64,000 bases of DNA from JACMLD01 sp047602295 (lineage in GTDB: Bacteria; Bacteroidota; Bacteroidia; Chitinophagales; Chitinophagaceae): assembly GCA_047602295.1 (NCBI GenBank), contig JASGHP010000001.1, positions 4,650,001 through 4,714,000 on the forward strand, given 5' to 3'. The stretch's first letter is position 1. Every line of letters starts with the position of its first letter. This document shows, in pieces, positions 44,186-53,280 of the stretch. The notes below the pieces were generated by a model. That model was given only the letters and a program-made list of their open reading frames with translations, was not told the origin of the DNA and ran no database searches. A program made the position numbers and the translations under genes.

Positions 44186-45715
44186 TTAAAACGCAGCTTT
44201 TGTTTCCGCCAGTAATGCTTTCAGTTCTTTTAGTTTCTCAGGAAATTTTGAAGCGAGATTATTCTTTTCCGTTGGATCGTCTTTGAGATTGTACAATTGT
44301 TCTTCCGTACTATATCCCGTCTCAATATTTACTTCCTTCATTAGTGCCGGCCCGTTTCCGGGAGCTATATATTTCCATCCATCTTTAACAATGGCCAGGT
44401 TATTTTCATTGGCTGGTTGCTCAATGTTAAATGTTCTGTTGACAGAGGCCTTGCCTGTTAGCGTAGAAAAATAATCTTTGCTATCTGTAAATTCTCCGGC
44501 AGGAAGTTTCACGCTTAGCATACTTGCGAATGAAGCCATCAAATCTACCTGGCTGAACAATGCATCAGAAACAGTATTGGGTTTTATTTTGTTAGCCCAA
44601 TAAACAATGAAAGGCACTCTTGTTCCTCCTTCCAGCGCACTGTATTTTCCGCCGCGATAAATACCACCAGCATGATGCGTTTCTGTTACAGCAGTTTCGG
44701 CCGCCTGATCAATATAACCATCGTTAAGCACCGGGCCGTTATCACTGCTGAAAATGATGATGGTATTATTCAATAACCCACGTTCTTTTAATGCCGCTAA
44801 TATCACACCCACTGAATGATCCATTTCAAGAATAGCATCGCCCCTATAACCCAGCTTGCTTTTACCTTTAAACTCAGTAGCCGGCATGCGTGGCACATGT
44901 ATATCATGAATGGCATAATAGAGAAAGAACGGTTGTTTCTTTTTCAGGCTTTCATCAAAAAAAGCAATGGCCTTTGTATTGAAAGTAAACCCAAGCTCTT
45001 CGTCTGTCCATTCGGCACGTTTTCCACCCTGCATAAAACCAATGCGGCCTACGCCATTGGTAATATGGCCATCGTGCCCCTGGTTCTTATCATTTTTCAT
45101 TTTCAACAATTCCTGGTGCTCCTTGCCAGTAAGCTCTCCGTCAAAAGGGTTTGCATAACTGACCGATATAGGATCTGATGTATCCAATCCAACAACTTCC
45201 TGGTTTTCCATAAACACAGTAGGTGTGCGGTCTGCAGTGGCAGGAAAAATAAACGAGTAATCAAAACCGATTTCTTTAGGGCCCGGACTTACTTTGTTAT
45301 TCCAATTAACAGCGGTATTGCCCAAGCCCAAATGCCATTTGCCAACTGCGCCTGTATAATAACCTGCACGCTGAAAAACTTTTGGTAACGTAGTAATATC
45401 TGTAGGAATAGTAAGATTTGCATTGCCAGGCAAAATATTAGTACCTTTTTTACGCCAGGCATAACGTCCAGATATAAGTGAAAATCGGGAAGGTGTGCAG
45501 GTAGAACCAGTACAATGAGCATCTGTAAACCGTAAACCATTTTGTGCCAGCCAGTCCGTTTGCGGTGTAGCAATTGCCTTTGCTCCATAGCAACTCAAAT
45601 CGCCATAGCCAAGGTCATCAATATACAATACAAGTACATTGGGTTTTTGCTGGGCTTGTAATTGCAGAGCAAATAAGAGGCAAACTATAAAACCAAAAGG
45701 GCAAAATTTATTCAT
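44186..45715 (-). CDS. Secreted S1-type sulfatase
   Basis: The 509-residue product has a signal peptide (about 1-21, QLQAQ) and the sulfatase alkaline-phosphatase-like fold. Asp33-Asp34 in YIDDLGYGD bind calcium; the signature GSTCTPSRFSLISGRY has Cys73 (C-x-P-S-R), the residue converted to formylglycine. Later, GAVGKWHLGLG and FSSDNGPVLNDG match family positions. It hydrolyses a sulfate ester; the substrate is unknown and is unusual next to pectinases. No formylglycine-generating enzyme gene is visible here. It is flanked by repeats and a terminator upstream, so it may be transcribed alone. Confidence 0.94.
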   Translation of the reverse strand: MNKFCPFGFIVCLLFALQLQAQQKPNVLVLYIDDLGYGDLSCYGAKAIATPQTDWLAQNGLRFTDAHCTGSTCTPSRFSLISGRYAWRKKGTNILPGNANLTIPTDITTLPKVFQRAGYYTGAVGKWHLGLGNTAVNWNNKVSPGPKEIGFDYSFIFPATADRTPTVFMENQEVVGLDTSDPISVSYANPFDGELTGKEHQELLKMKNDKNQGHDGHITNGVGRIGFMQGGKRAEWTDEELGFTFNTKAIAFFDESLKKKQPFFLYYAIHDIHVPRMPATEFKGKSKLGYRGDAILEMDHSVGVILAALKERGLLNNTIIIFSSDNGPVLNDGYIDQAAETAVTETHHAGGIYRGGKYSALEGGTRVPFIVYWANKIKPNTVSDALFSQVDLMASFASMLSVKLPAGEFTDSKDYFSTLTGKASVNRTFNIEQPANENNLAIVKDGWKYIAPGNGPALMKEVNIETGYSTEEQLYNLKDDPTEKNNLASKFPEKLKELKALLAETKAAF

Positions 45716-45827
45716 AGCCGGCTGTTTTCTATTAACGGAGCTTTCGAGATAAAGATAAGTCTATTCTTTATCTAACCTTTCTTCTTAAAAAGAAACAGTC
45801 ATCCAACACTGCCAGCATAAAGCCAAT

Positions 45828-45854
45828 AAAAAAGGAAGCGCTGTCGCACTTCCT
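45828..45854 (-). terminator. Rho-independent terminator of the TIM-barrel gene
   Basis: AGGAAG/CTTCCT with an inner GC/GC pair and one mismatch form a hairpin. On the minus strand six T residues follow. It lies about 70 bases past the stop codon at 45924, separating that gene from the sulfatase. Confidence 0.7.
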
Positions 45855-45861
45855 CTAAGGC

Positions 45862-45912
45862 AGAAGTCGGAAGTATAAGGTCAGACTTCAGACCTCATAC
45901 TTCAGACATCCG
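45862..45912. repeat. GTCTGAA heptamer array after the TIM-barrel stop
   Basis: On the minus strand it reads GTCTGAAGTATGAGGTCTGA followed by AGTCTGACCTTATACTTCCG, units of seven bases with few changes. It starts about 12 bases after the stop codon and ends at the terminator hairpin. Confidence 0.65.
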
Positions 45913-45923
45913 GCAGCATCTGC

Positions 45924-46780
45924 TTATTGAAACAATTGTTTCAGATAAGCCGTATTAGCTCCATAATTATATTTTACATCTCTCGGTTTTGTTGCATCCC
46001 TGCTGCGTTCTATCACCAGCCATCCTGTCCATTTCATTTTGTCGAGTGCAGTCTTCACTTTCGGCATATCAACCTGCGGATCATTTTGCAACCAAACGCT
46101 ATCCCTATTGGTAGCATGTATCATAGCAATGCGATCTTTACCTAAGGTTTGCATTTCAGTAACTACATCACGGCCTTCACGCAATGGGTTTGAAAAATTG
46201 AAGCAGAGCTTAATAGCTTTTGAATTGATTTGTTTCAACAAGTCTACTTCTCCTTTTGCCGACAATGCAGTTTCTATAGCGATGGTTACACCAGCTTTTT
46301 CTGCCAGCTTTGCTGCCACTTTTAATCTTGCTACTACTGAATCTCTAACGCCAGGATTTTTTACCAAATCGCATTGCACACCTAATGGCAAAAATGCCAG
46401 CTTTATGTTCATCAGCTTCATTGTACGAATACAATCTTCTATCGACTGAATATATTCTGTTCGCCCGCAAAAAGACTGCGCATAATAACCCGTCATAGAC
46501 AAGCAAAACATTTCAATGTTCAACTCTTTGGCTTTATTAATGAATTGCAGGCGCACTGAATCGTTTAGCAACTGGTTGTCGAACGTGGGCCTTGTACCCA
46601 GTCCGCCCATATCTACTTCTAATCCATCTGCACCCAACTCTTTTGTTAGCGATAAAGCACCAAGCTTCTGCCGCTTCAGCAACATCAAATCAATCAATCC
46701 AATTTTATAGCGTTTGTTTGGGCATAAGTTCCGGATACTGCAATCAAAACAATTAAAAGAATAGTAACGATCTTTTTCAT
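45924..46780 (-). CDS. Secreted sugar phosphate isomerase/epimerase (TIM barrel), frameshifted in the leader
   Basis: An ATG at 46780 opens a perfect signal peptide, MKKIVTILLIVLIAVSGTYA, followed by QTNAIK, after which this frame stops at once. The next frame begins exactly there with KIGLIDLMLLKRQKLGAL and runs to 45924 as a xylose-isomerase-like TIM barrel (ELGADGLEVDMGGLG, MFCLSMTGYYAQSF, TIAIETALSA, IKLCFNFSNPLREG, GWLVIERSRD). One missing A in an A-run (T run on the plus strand at 46703-46706) explains the break. Whether it is a real mutation or an error is unknown; without repair, the barrel could only start internally and lack its signal. Substrate unknown. Confidence 0.72.
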
Positions 46781-47052
46781 AAACACTTCAGCTTAGTTAT
46801 AGTTTCTTAATTTATTTTTTTGATACCGGCATTTTATCTCTGGGCATCATCGTTGCGTCGCATTACGTTCATCTTTGGGTTCGTTGGGGAGCTTTAGGCT
46901 GCCCCGCTGGTTGCATGATAAAAGAACAAATCCTTCTTAAGGTAGTTGGCATTAAGAGTAATTCATCAGTTGTGTTATCGCTCAAAAATGATATACAGTT
47001 GAAGAGTGCGACGCAACAAAAGCTAAATAGTACTCCGATGACGGGTACAAAA
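46781..47052. repeat. GCATCGTTG-family repeat copies 5 and 6
   Basis: Positions 46824-46912 hold GGCATCATCGTTGCGTCGCA...TTACGTTCATC and GGGAGCTTTAGGCTGCCCCG. Positions 46995-47017 hold the reverse of the uninterrupted core: AGTTGAAGAGTGCGACGCAAC, i.e. GTTGCG directly joined to TCGCACTCTTCAACT on the minus strand. No gene is seen. Confidence 0.7.
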
Positions 47053-48447
47053 TTATTTTCCTATTGCTTTATTAAATGCTAACTCAAGATTGGCAAAACC
47101 CATAATAGCATTAGAAGGAAGCTTCTCTCCTTTATCTCCAAACACAAAAAGATTTTGTTCGGGTTCTATGGTAATGGAGGTTTCGTCAATATTTCCATTG
47201 GCGTCTTGCACTGCTTTTAAATTTAAGCCAAGCTGTTGCGCCATAAATTTGTACACAGCCGTGCGTTTATTAATGCCAAAATCATGTTTCTCTGCTGGCA
47301 AATGCACATTCTGCACATTATCTTTCTTTCCATACCAACTATACATTTTTTGCAGGTACAAAAAATCGTGTTCCGGCATATGGTCTGTCCAATCGCCACC
47401 ATCACTTACAATCAATTGAGGTTTTGGTGCAGCCATTGCAGCAATCTCTACATTATCTGTACGGCCGGCACAATCATGTATGGGCATTCCACTCTCACAA
47501 GGGCAGCCACCATAGAAATAAGATGAAAGAGAAACAACCGGCGCAGAAACTTTTATGCGATCATCCAATGCTGTCATCAATACAGTATGACTTCCGCCAC
47601 CGCTTCCACCGGTAATGGCTACCCGATTTGTGTCTGCGTCTTTCAAAGACAAGAGGTAATCCAGTATGCGTATAGCACCCAACGCCTGTATCGTCATTGC
47701 CAGGCTGCGCCGGTGATCTTCATACTTAAATTGCAACATAGATTCTCCCCAGGCAAAAAGATCATAACTAAAAGCCATGGCACCCATTCTTGCCAAAGCA
47801 GCACAACGGTATTGGCAATCGGGACGATAACGTTGCTTTTCCCAATGTCCGTCGGGGTTTAAGATAACCGGTATTTTTCCTTTGTATTTTTCAGGTTTAT
47901 ACAAAGAGCCGTTGATCCATAAACCAGGTAATAGTTCAATAGCGATGTTTTCTACCGTGTAGCCATTGTATTTTCTTTTCGGCGTAATAACAGGCTTTGT
48001 GCCTGACGACGCGGGAAGTTTATCTAATTGCAAGGCCGCCAATAAGCAGGGTTTTAAATCTTTCTTTCTTGCTTCCCACTCTTCTACATTTTTATACTGC
48101 GCGGCAATGCGATCCAACTCTGCCCAACCTTCTTCTACCTTCCAACGATAATATTCATAGCTGCCAATCTTATATATTTTGTCTTTGTCTTTCTTCGCCT
48201 GCAAATCAAAAGGCCGCAACACATTGTCGAGCGTTTCTTCCAAATCTGGCCGATAACGCCAGGTTGCGTAGGATAACGTCTTGCCAGCAATAACAGAATC
48301 GTTGTACCTGAGCTTTATGTCATAGCGCTTTTCAATATCGCTCAATACTTCTTTTAATGGCTTTTTATAAGCACCATCTGTATTATACTGAGCATGCAAC
48401 AAAGAGCAAACACTCAATAATAGTAAAGCAGCAATCAATCTTTGCAT
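47053..48447 (-). CDS. Secreted alpha/beta-hydrolase esterase with N-terminal STN-like domain
   Basis: The 464-residue product has a signal peptide (about 1-20) and then a region KKPLKEVLSDIEKRYDIKLRYNDSVIAGK...LEETLDNVLRPFDL (28-95), which looks like a secretin/TonB short N-terminal (STN) domain. The rest is an acetyl-xylan-esterase-like alpha/beta hydrolase: PVILNPDGHW, nucleophile elbow GGSGG (Ser282), DGGDWTDHMPEHDF and a late His in KHDFG. It may deacetylate pectin or side chains. An STN domain on an esterase is unusual, as these normally sit on TonB receptors or FecR-type regulators. It lies 7 bases after the aldolase gene. Confidence 0.82.
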   Translation of the reverse strand: MQRLIAALLLLSVCSLLHAQYNTDGAYKKPLKEVLSDIEKRYDIKLRYNDSVIAGKTLSYATWRYRPDLEETLDNVLRPFDLQAKKDKDKIYKIGSYEYYRWKVEEGWAELDRIAAQYKNVEEWEARKKDLKPCLLAALQLDKLPASSGTKPVITPKRKYNGYTVENIAIELLPGLWINGSLYKPEKYKGKIPVILNPDGHWEKQRYRPDCQYRCAALARMGAMAFSYDLFAWGESMLQFKYEDHRRSLAMTIQALGAIRILDYLLSLKDADTNRVAITGGSGGGSHTVLMTALDDRIKVSAPVVSLSSYFYGGCPCESGMPIHDCAGRTDNVEIAAMAAPKPQLIVSDGGDWTDHMPEHDFLYLQKMYSWYGKKDNVQNVHLPAEKHDFGINKRTAVYKFMAQQLGLNLKAVQDANGNIDETSITIEPEQNLFVFGDKGEKLPSNAIMGFANLELAFNKAIGK

Positions 48448-48454
48448 AATATAA

Positions 48455-49435
48455 TTATATAGCCGGATCTAATGGAACAGGCGGCAGCATTAATGATTCA
48501 ATGTCTACAGGTTTAATTTGCAAGCGTTCGCACCAGTGCTGAAAGCTTTCATGTATCTCATTAAGCGTTTGCTTTTGCTGAGGTGTCAACTCAAGTGCAG
48601 TAGCACGGCTAATGGTTCTTACCGGCAGGCCGCGTTTGCGTAAAAAATATTTTGCACTCATGGGATAGGCCACATGTATCAATGGATCTACCCTGCTGAT
48701 TTCAGACTGCAACCATTTTACATCTTCCTGTTTTGTTGGGTCGTTGGCATTGTTTACCATCCATACCAAAATCTCAGGATAAAAGTTACCAGAGATAGAT
48801 GACATACCTTTTGCACCCATTTGCAAACTATACATAGCATTGGGCGAATGCGCATCATAAAATTCAAGCTTACTATCTGCTTCTTTCAATATGTCCAGTT
48901 TGGCTTTTACTTTTTCCAAATCAATGGAAGTGTCTTTATGATAAACCATCCTGTTGGCAGAAAGCAATGTTTTAAAAACTTCCGGCCCAATGATTCTTTT
49001 ATATGGAGCAGGACATTCATACATGCCCAAAGGAATATTGCCGGTAAGACGAAACATCTTCTCAAAATTGCCGAGTAGTATATCGTCGCTGTCTTCTATA
49101 TTGGCATAGTGACCGGTAATTAGAATAACTGCATCAATACCCGTATCATAAATACGTTTAGAGAATTCTGCTTTATCATTTACAGTAAGCCCAAATGAAC
49201 CGGTTGCAACCACAGGCACTCGACCATTCACATAACGCACCACATGTCTTGTCAACTCAATGCGCTCATCTTCGCTAATGCTGTACATCTCGCTGCTAAG
49301 GCAATTGGCAAAAAAACCTTTCACACCTGCTGCCAAATAAAAATCAATCAAATTGCTCACCACATCCAAATCAACCTTCGCCTTTAGGTTGAACGGCGTA
49401 ATCATTACCGGAACAAATTTTTTAATTGAACTCAT
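48455..49435 (-). CDS. Dihydrodipicolinate synthase/N-acetylneuraminate lyase family aldolase
   Basis: The 326-residue cytoplasmic TIM-barrel protein carries MYECPAPYKR with the active-site Tyr (139) and MVYHKDTS with the Schiff-base Lys167; YHKDTS is characteristic of this aldolase family. Such enzymes split 2-keto-3-deoxy sugar acids (KDG, Neu5Ac, Kdo types) into pyruvate and an aldehyde. In this region a pectin-derived keto-deoxy acid (KDG, Kdo or Dha) is a likely substrate; that is inference. Neighbours: SSS transporter upstream, esterase 7 bases downstream. Confidence 0.9.
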   Translation of the reverse strand: MSSIKKFVPVMITPFNLKAKVDLDVVSNLIDFYLAAGVKGFFANCLSSEMYSISEDERIELTRHVVRYVNGRVPVVATGSFGLTVNDKAEFSKRIYDTGIDAVILITGHYANIEDSDDILLGNFEKMFRLTGNIPLGMYECPAPYKRIIGPEVFKTLLSANRMVYHKDTSIDLEKVKAKLDILKEADSKLEFYDAHSPNAMYSLQMGAKGMSSISGNFYPEILVWMVNNANDPTKQEDVKWLQSEISRVDPLIHVAYPMSAKYFLRKRGLPVRTISRATALELTPQQKQTLNEIHESFQHWCERLQIKPVDIESLMLPPVPLDPAI

Positions 49436-49528
49436 ATGCTACAATTTATGTCTGATGTATAAAGTATTTTCTTCTTTTCCACCTCTCTCGTTTCACGCCT
49501 CACGACTGACTATAACATCCAAACCTAC

Positions 49529-51112
49529 TTACAATTCTTTACCCAACAATCCTGTACTGTTCGCTTTTCTCCGGGCATAAGTAAATAATAATCCAACCAA
49601 AAATATTGTCAGTGTACCCACCACAATCACCATATTCTTGTGCAGCGGGCTGCGTAAAAAAGCATATTCAGCAGGCAGACGGTCAGAAAAGCTCATCCAT
49701 AGAATTACTACAATGCCAATTAAAACTGCTGTTAACGCTTCTGCGTTTCTTGTGCGTTTACTGATTAAACCCAGCAAAAACAAACCCAGCATGCCACCGG
49801 CAAATATGCCCGATAGCTCCCACCATATATCCAATACGCTCTTGCTGCCAATCATGGCCAGTCCCGTAAATAATCCTGCAAGGCCAAAAACAACAGTTAC
49901 TATATACAGCACCCGCAAATAATTTTTTGCGGCCAGATCTTTATTAAAATATCGCTTTACAATATCAGCCGTAAACACCGTTGCCGATGCATTCATACCC
50001 GAACTGATGGTACTCATAGCCGCTGATAAAATTGCCGATACAATCAATCCCACCAGTCCTTTAGGAATATTGGTCACCATAAAATGTGGCAATACCTTAT
50101 CGCCATAATCTGCCGGTTGCAATTGTGCTGCAAGATTTCTTATATCATTTGCTGTTGCACCGCTTCCCAATCGCTCTGCTGCTGCTTTCAGCTTTACAGG
50201 CTCAATCATTTCAGGATGTACCTGGTAGAAACCAAACAAAGCTGTGCCAATAATAAAAAATAACAGAGATGCCGGCACATATAACGCTACACAAAGCCAA
50301 ACCGATCTTATTGCCTGCTTTTCTGTTTTTGCGGTATGGTATCGCTGCACATAATTTTGATCCATCCCAAAATTGTTTAGGTTAATAAAGAACCCATACA
50401 GCAACACCACCCAAAAACCGGATTGCGTAAAATCAAAAGCACTGCTACCTAAACTAAATTTATTATTATCTTTTGCAATAGCTGTTATTTTACTAACGCC
50501 ACCCGGCACTTCCTTTATTACCAACCAAAGTATCAATACAGCACCCAGCGTTTTAATAATGCCTTGTGCAACCTCCGTCCATATTACTGCTTCAATTCCT
50601 CCTAATACAGTGTAAATAATGATGCAAATGCCCATTATCAACATAATAGACTGCATGGAAAAACCAGTAAGTGCCTGCAGGCTTAATGCCATTCCAAAGA
50701 AAACAGAACCAATCCGTGCCAGTTGCGTGAGCAAAAAACATATTACCGCATATGTTCTTGCCCAGGGGCCAAAACGTTTTTCCAAATTAGTATAGGCCGA
50801 TACTTCTGCGCTATGCCTGTAAAACGGTACAAAATACTTTGATGCTATCCATGCTGCCAAAGGCATCGACAAGCTAAACACAAATGCATTCCAGTTGCCG
50901 CCAAAAGATTTTCCGGGCACACCTAAAAAAGTATTGCTGCTTAAAAAAGTAGCATAAATAGACAAGCCAATTGCCCAGCCTGGTATTTTTCCGGATGCCA
51001 CTGTAAATTGTTCAGCATTTTTATTCTTCCTGGAAAAATATACGCCAATACCTACCATGGCAAGCAGGTAAATAATTATTATGGCAATATCAGCAATCGG
51101 CAGGCTATTCAT
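49529..51112 (-). CDS. Sodium:solute symporter (SSS family)
   Basis: The 527-residue inner-membrane protein has about 13 hydrophobic segments. Typical residues are FTVASGKIPGWAIGLSIYATFLSSNTFLGVPG, WIASKYFVPFYR, ILGGIEAVIW-like VLGGIEAVIWTEVAQG and ILSAAMSTISSGMNASATVFTADIV. It is of the sialic-acid/keto-deoxy-acid-associated subtype often placed beside DHDPS-family aldolases, as here. Likely imports the aldolase substrate with sodium; the exact substrate is unknown. Confidence 0.92.
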   Translation of the reverse strand: MNSLPIADIAIIIIYLLAMVGIGVYFSRKNKNAEQFTVASGKIPGWAIGLSIYATFLSSNTFLGVPGKSFGGNWNAFVFSLSMPLAAWIASKYFVPFYRHSAEVSAYTNLEKRFGPWARTYAVICFLLTQLARIGSVFFGMALSLQALTGFSMQSIMLIMGICIIIYTVLGGIEAVIWTEVAQGIIKTLGAVLILWLVIKEVPGGVSKITAIAKDNNKFSLGSSAFDFTQSGFWVVLLYGFFINLNNFGMDQNYVQRYHTAKTEKQAIRSVWLCVALYVPASLLFFIIGTALFGFYQVHPEMIEPVKLKAAAERLGSGATANDIRNLAAQLQPADYGDKVLPHFMVTNIPKGLVGLIVSAILSAAMSTISSGMNASATVFTADIVKRYFNKDLAAKNYLRVLYIVTVVFGLAGLFTGLAMIGSKSVLDIWWELSGIFAGGMLGLFLLGLISKRTRNAEALTAVLIGIVVILWMSFSDRLPAEYAFLRSPLHKNMVIVVGTLTIFLVGLLFTYARRKANSTGLLGKEL

Positions 51113-51249
51113 TATTAATTGCTTCGCAATTTAGAAATACAATGGAACGCGGATTATTATGATTGTTATGATTTTGTCATGATTTTGCATTTAACCATCA
51201 ATACTAAATCAACCATTCTCACATCAGACATACTCACATCAGGCATTCC

Positions 51250-52374
51250 TTAATCAACCGAAGGCTTTTCTGTTTTCACTACAAAGCCCGGCCATTTCTC
51301 GTTCTTTATTGGTTCTAATTTTAATTTTGATGGATCAATCTTTACATATTTAATCTTCTCTCTTCTCCAGGTGTAAACAATATGCACCATCCCATCTTTT
51401 GATTGTATAACAGAAGGATAAGAATATTGGCTGATGGGCGAATCTTCCAATATCACTGCTGCATACCATTGCACACCATCTTTGGATATAGCAACATTCA
51501 AAGGCGTGCGTGCGCCTTTTCCATTGGGCAAAGACGAATCCGGTTTCACGTGATTGTATACCAGCAATTGTCTGCCGTCTTTTAACGTTACTGCATCTGT
51601 ACCCGAATTGTTATTGGGTAAGGCAGAAGCTTTCATCGGGCTCCATGTTTTACCGCCGTCACTGCTCCACGATTCATTGACAGTCCTGTTTTTGCTACGG
51701 CACAAAACCTGCAAGCGACAATCCTTATACGTTAGTATACTGGGTTGAATGGCGCTCACTATTTTTCCATCGTTTATATCTTCAGATTTACTCCAGGTTT
51801 TTCCTTCATCTTTTGTGTATTCAAAGTGAACCTTCCATCCGTTTTTCTCTGTGCTTGAAGGGCAAACCAATACACCATTTAACAATACGGGTTTATTCTT
51901 TATCGGGCCAAGATAACCATCGGGTAATGCTTCTCTTGCACTCCAGGTATAACCATTGTCTTTTGAACGCATCATCCAACCCGTCCAGCCTGCTACATTG
52001 GGGCCAATTTTATAAAACAATAATAAATCTCCATTGGGCACCTGGTAAAGTACAGGATTATAACATGCATATCGCAACGTGTCATTAATAATTCCTTCTG
52101 CTGCTTTTTCCGGTGCAGTCCATTTGCCATTTACCAAATGACTAGTCCATATGCATACATCTTTAAAACCCTCCTTCGTACCACCAAACCATGCAGCTAT
52201 CAATCCTTTCGGCGTTTCAGCAATGGTGCTTGCATGACTTTGCGGAAAAGATGCCTGTTCAAAAATAAACTCATCTACAACAACTCCTTTCTTCCAACGA
52301 TCTTGTGCAAATGAATTTGCTATGATCAAAAATGAAAGAAAAAACAAAAAGGCATTTATTGATATTCTACGCAT
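51250..52374 (-). CDS. Secreted sialidase-like (BNR/Asp-box) beta-propeller
   Basis: From the ATG at 52374 the product is 374 residues with signal peptide MRRISINAFLFFLSFLIIANSFAQ; a longer frame upstream is repeat-derived. Asp-box motifs S-x-D-x-G-x-T-W occur several times (SKDNGYTWS, TKDEGKTWS, SSDGGKTWS), marking a six-bladed BNR propeller of exo-sialidase type. ASTIAETPKGLIAAWFGG and VYTWRREKIKY match this group. Given the pectin context, the substrate may be a 2-keto-3-deoxy sugar (Kdo/Dha) or another acid sugar rather than sialic acid. It lies upstream of the SSS transporter and the aldolase, the pair it could feed. Confidence 0.8.
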   Translation of the reverse strand: MRRISINAFLFFLSFLIIANSFAQDRWKKGVVVDEFIFEQASFPQSHASTIAETPKGLIAAWFGGTKEGFKDVCIWTSHLVNGKWTAPEKAAEGIINDTLRYACYNPVLYQVPNGDLLLFYKIGPNVAGWTGWMMRSKDNGYTWSAREALPDGYLGPIKNKPVLLNGVLVCPSSTEKNGWKVHFEYTKDEGKTWSKSEDINDGKIVSAIQPSILTYKDCRLQVLCRSKNRTVNESWSSDGGKTWSPMKASALPNNNSGTDAVTLKDGRQLLVYNHVKPDSSLPNGKGARTPLNVAISKDGVQWYAAVILEDSPISQYSYPSVIQSKDGMVHIVYTWRREKIKYVKIDPSKLKLEPIKNEKWPGFVVKTEKPSVD

Positions 52375-52404
52375 AGATATGTTTATGTAAAACAAGAATA
52401 ATTT

Positions 52405-52600
52405 TTTTGAACCGAGCATTGGATTTCTATTTAGCATCGTTACGCTGTGCCCCGTACCTCTGGTCGGGGTCGCACTCTTCAACTGAAAATCAATGTTGAG
52501 CAGCTTTTACTTCGTCACCAAAACTATTGTCACTCCTTCAGGCTTTAACACAAACCTCGTCCAATTATTAATTACTAATTCTTAATTACTAATTTTCTTC
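52405..52600. repeat. GCATCGTTG-family repeat copy 7 with hairpin insert, plus AATTAGT array
   Basis: GAACCGAGCATTGG...TTAGCATCGTTACG is followed by CTGTGCCCCGTACCTCTGGTCGGGG, which folds as CCCCGTACC...GGTCGGGG, then TCGCACTCTTCAACT. At 52563-52593 units ATTAATTACTAATTC reach into the DUF3826 gene end; its final Ile-Ser-Asn-stop is written by ATTAGTAATTAA. Confidence 0.75.
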
Positions 52601-53280
52601 GCTTCTTTCTCTGCTTTCACTTTATCAACATACGCTTTAAACAATTGTCGCCAGTTGCGGCCGTTGTTGTTCAGGTATTGTTCGCATTTGGTTTTATAGA
52701 TTTCAAAAATAGCAGAAACCTCTTTGATGCTTTTATAATCTATCGCTTGTTCACGTGCCTGCTTCAGGTTTTTAAGAATCTCAGCTTCTTCTTTTGGCGT
52801 TAGATCAGGAACAATAGCCTGGTAACCCTTCAAAGTAAATGCAACTTTACCAATGGTATATTTATCCAGTATGGTTTCTACCTGTGCAGAATCCAACTCT
52901 GCCCGCAAAGCAGTCATTAAATTCTCGTGCACCGATTTTGGTTTAGCCGAACAAATAATTACCTGCCTGTCCAGGTCAGACAATTTATTACCAGTTGCAG
53001 GATTAATGCCTTCAGGAACTTCAGATGAAGGATGGTTATTGTGCCAGTCGCGAACCGCCGTTAAATGTGCAAGTATAGCGGCTTTTACTTTATCCGCTTT
53101 TGCAACATCGGTCAACTGAAGCGCTGCCACCCACTCGGTTGATTTCTTTTCCAATTCTGCATCTGCATCTTTTGCATTATTGTTAGCAGCTACCTGGATA
53201 GCCGCAGGTTGTTGTGCATGCGCTGCATTTGCAAGCACTATCGCTAAACCCAATACAAAAACACGCTTCATATATCTCAT
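52582..53280 (-). CDS. Secreted DUF3826 protein
   Basis: The 232-residue product has a signal peptide (about 4-22, ANAAHAQ) and then a helical domain: EWVAALQLTDVAKADKVKAAILAHLTAVRDWHNNHP, DRQVIICSAKPKSVHENLM, LDKYTIGKVAFTLKGYQAIVPDLTPKEEAEI. This matches DUF3826, found in Bacteroidota pectin and rhamnogalacturonan loci. Function is unknown. The start ATG overlaps the GH78 stop as ATGA, so translation is coupled to the rhamnosidase. The last codons come from an AATTAGT array. Confidence 0.8.
   Translation of the reverse strand: MRYMKRVFVLGLAIVLANAAHAQQPAAIQVAANNNAKDADAELEKKSTEWVAALQLTDVAKADKVKAAILAHLTAVRDWHNNHPSSEVPEGINPATGNKLSDLDRQVIICSAKPKSVHENLMTALRAELDSAQVETILDKYTIGKVAFTLKGYQAIVPDLTPKEEAEILKNLKQAREQAIDYKSIKEVSAIFEIYKTKCEQYLNNNGRNWRQLFKAYVDKVKAEKEAKKISN

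Noticed and set aside
52375..52482. A longer N-terminus for the sialidase-like protein
   Set aside because: The extra codons lie in the GCATCGTTG-family repeat, and the internal ATG at 52374 gives a proper signal peptide.
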